42,320 nucleotides of DNA from JAPLGZ01 sp038318235 (GTDB lineage: Bacteria > Chloroflexota > Anaerolineae > Caldilineales > Caldilineaceae), in NCBI GenBank assembly GCA_038318235.1, contig JBBQBY010000004.1:1-42320 (forward strand), read 5' to 3'. The notes under the pieces are model-generated. The model did no database searches and was not told where the DNA came from. It saw nothing but the letters and a program-made list of their open reading frames with translations. Shown here in pieces: positions 41,031 to 42,320 of the stretch. Numbering within the stretch: the first letter of the stretch is position 1; each line of letters opens with the position of its first letter. The translations under genes were made by a program, and so were the position numbers.

Positions 41031-42320
41031 GCTAATTTCTTTGCGTCGCGAGGTGCGCTCCTGCCACAATTCGCGAAAGCTGTGTTTGGCAAAGGGCGGG
41101 AAATTCCGACTGTCAGTCCAAGCCGACAGGGGTGGCGGCATAAATTTAATGTTGCCGCCGGTCAAACCGGCCAAGAGATTGCTGCCAACGCTGGCCAATT
41201 TACCGGCGTTTTCATAATGGGCGCGGCTCTTCATGGTCTGGACAAAACCCTGCATGGCCGTTTTATCAAACCAGGTGCTCTCGCCAGCTTCCACTTGATC
41301 GCTGCGCAAATCTAGCAGCAGCCGCGGCAAGTCGATCTTGACGGGACATGCTTCGCGACAAGCGCCGCATAAGGTGCTGGCATGCGGCAATTTTTCTGAA
41401 TTGGTGACATCGGCGTGTAAGAGCGGGCTGATGACTGCGCCAATCGGGCCGCTATAGGTGCTGCCATAGGCGTGACCACCGATCTCACGATAGACGGGGC
41501 AGACATTGAGGCAGGCGCCGCAGCGAATACACATCAGCGCTTCGCCATACCCTTTCGCCAGCATGTCGGTGCGGCCATTATCCAGCAATACAATATGGAA
41601 TTCCTCTGGCCCATCGGCATCACCGGGCCGGCGCGGGCTGCTCGTCATCGAAAGATAGACTGAGAAATTCTGGCCGGTGGCGCTGCGGCAGAGCGCTTGA
41701 TATTGCAAGAAGGCATCTTCAGCGGTCGGGACAAGCTTTTCAATGCCCATGACCACCACATAGACGCGCGGCATGCCCGAAGTCATGCGGCCATTGCCTT
41801 CGTTGGTGACGGTGCAGATCGTGCCGGTTTCAGCAATCGCAAAGTTACAACCACTGACGCCCATGTCGGCGGTGAAAAATTCTTCGCGCAATTTGACGCG
41901 CGCCACGGCACACATCACTTCGGGGTCCAACGTGGGCGGCATATCAAGCTTGTCTTGCATGATTTGGGCAATGTCTTCCAAGCGCCGGTGGATCACAGGG
42001 GCGACAATATGGCTGGGTGGCTCATGATTCAACTGAATAATATATTCACCCAGATCGGTCTCAACCACTTGCATGCCGGCGGCTTCCAATGCATCGTTGA
42101 GATGCACCTCTTCGGTCGCCATGCTTTTGGCCTTGATCACCTTTTGCACGTTGGCCTTGCGGGCAATCTCAAGCACAATCTGGTTGACCTCGGCACCATC
42201 CCGCGCCCAGTGCACCTGGCCACCATTTTCCTGAATGTTACTTTCCAATTGTTCGAGCAGATCGGGCAAGTTGGCGATTACATGCTCTTTCATCTGGCGC
42301 ACTTGATCGCGCAGTTCCTG
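41007..42320 (-). CDS. lutB: LutB-type iron-sulfur lactate utilization protein, 5' end beyond window
   Basis: The frame is open from the right edge to the stop at 41007 (437 codons seen). Homologous LutB proteins have roughly 60 more N-terminal residues, so the start lies outside; a GTG at 42302 is not a likely start. The LUD part shows IKAKSMATEEVHLNDALEAAG and VVETDLGEYIIQLNHEPPSHI, then MGVSGCNFAIAETGT. Two 4Fe-4S motifs follow: CIRCGACLNVCPVY and CGACREACPVKIDLP. The C-terminal PPLSAWTDSRNFPPFAKHSFRELW is typical. Together with LutA (not seen) and LutC it would oxidise L-lactate. The final residues overlap a palindromic repeat. Confidence 0.92.
   Translation of the reverse strand, partial: QELRDQVRQMKEHVIANLPDLLEQLESNIQENGGQVHWARDGAEVNQIVLEIARKANVQKVIKAKSMATEEVHLNDALEAAGMQVVETDLGEYIIQLNHEPPSHIVAPVIHRRLEDIAQIMQDKLDMPPTLDPEVMCAVARVKLREEFFTADMGVSGCNFAIAETGTICTVTNEGNGRMTSGMPRVYVVVMGIEKLVPTAEDAFLQYQALCRSATGQNFSVYLSMTSSPRRPGDADGPEEFHIVLLDNGRTDMLAKGYGEALMCIRCGACLNVCPVYREIGGHAYGSTYSGPIGAVISPLLHADVTNSEKLPHASTLCGACREACPVKIDLPRLLLDLRSDQVEAGESTWFDKTAMQGFVQTMKSRAHYENAGKLASVGSNLLAGLTGGNIKFMPPPLSAWTDSRNFPPFAKHSFRELWQERTSRRKEISGERTTPP

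Overview
The window is about 42 kb of chromosomal DNA from a free-living bacterium. It carries housekeeping metabolism, an accessory block rich in regulators and an unusually dense set of palindromic intergenic repeats. The mix of large BTAD/NB-ARC/TPR regulators, a SNF2-SWIM helicase operon, an F420-type LLM oxidoreductase, DUF4112 and LUD proteins and occasional TTG starts fits a member of the Chloroflexota best. That assignment is an inference, because no rRNA or species marker other than a bS21 gene is present.

Layout. 1-1.6 kb: a partial class III aminotransferase and an enolase-superfamily sugar-acid dehydratase, both on the minus strand. 1.9-8.3 kb: a plus-strand group of SNF2 ATPase, SWIM zinc-finger protein, XPB-N-like protein and DUF1294 membrane protein. 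8.5-15.4 kb: minus-strand central metabolism (acyl-CoA dehydrogenase, sucB and sucA of the 2-oxoglutarate dehydrogenase complex, Ldh2-type dehydrogenase). 15.6 kb: a selenocysteine tRNA. 15.8-21 kb: a 137-aa protein plus a zinc-ribbon/subtilisin/CBM48 protein, an esterase with an ATP-grasp ligase, and a DUF4112 protein. 21.5-25.4 kb: LLM oxidoreductase, alpha/beta hydrolase, methyltransferase and a short SARP-like regulator, facing a 1104-aa BTAD/NB-ARC/TPR regulator.

29-36 kb is a decay zone. It holds two broken BTAD-type regulators, a tnpB-only IS200/IS605-type element, a bS21 gene, a small 71-aa gene and several repeats. 36-40 kb holds two Gfo/Idh/MocA oxidoreductases, one split by a one-base lesion, and an unrecognised 253-aa protein. 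40-42.3 kb carries lutC and the 3' part of lutB (lactate utilisation), running off the right edge.

Functional links. The sucAB pair, the acyl-CoA dehydrogenase, the Ldh2 dehydrogenase and LutBC point to an aerobic or facultative heterotroph using organic acids and fatty acids. The dehydratase, aminotransferase and Gfo/Idh genes suggest sugar-acid metabolism. The tRNA-Sec predicts selenocysteine incorporation, but no selA/B/D gene or selenoprotein was found here.

The strongest non-genic signal is in the spacers. Several hold tandem degenerate heptanucleotides, often arranged as facing inverted blocks that would form long hairpins. Others hold 50-160 bp palindromic elements, some of which share termini or whole sequence with distant copies in the window.
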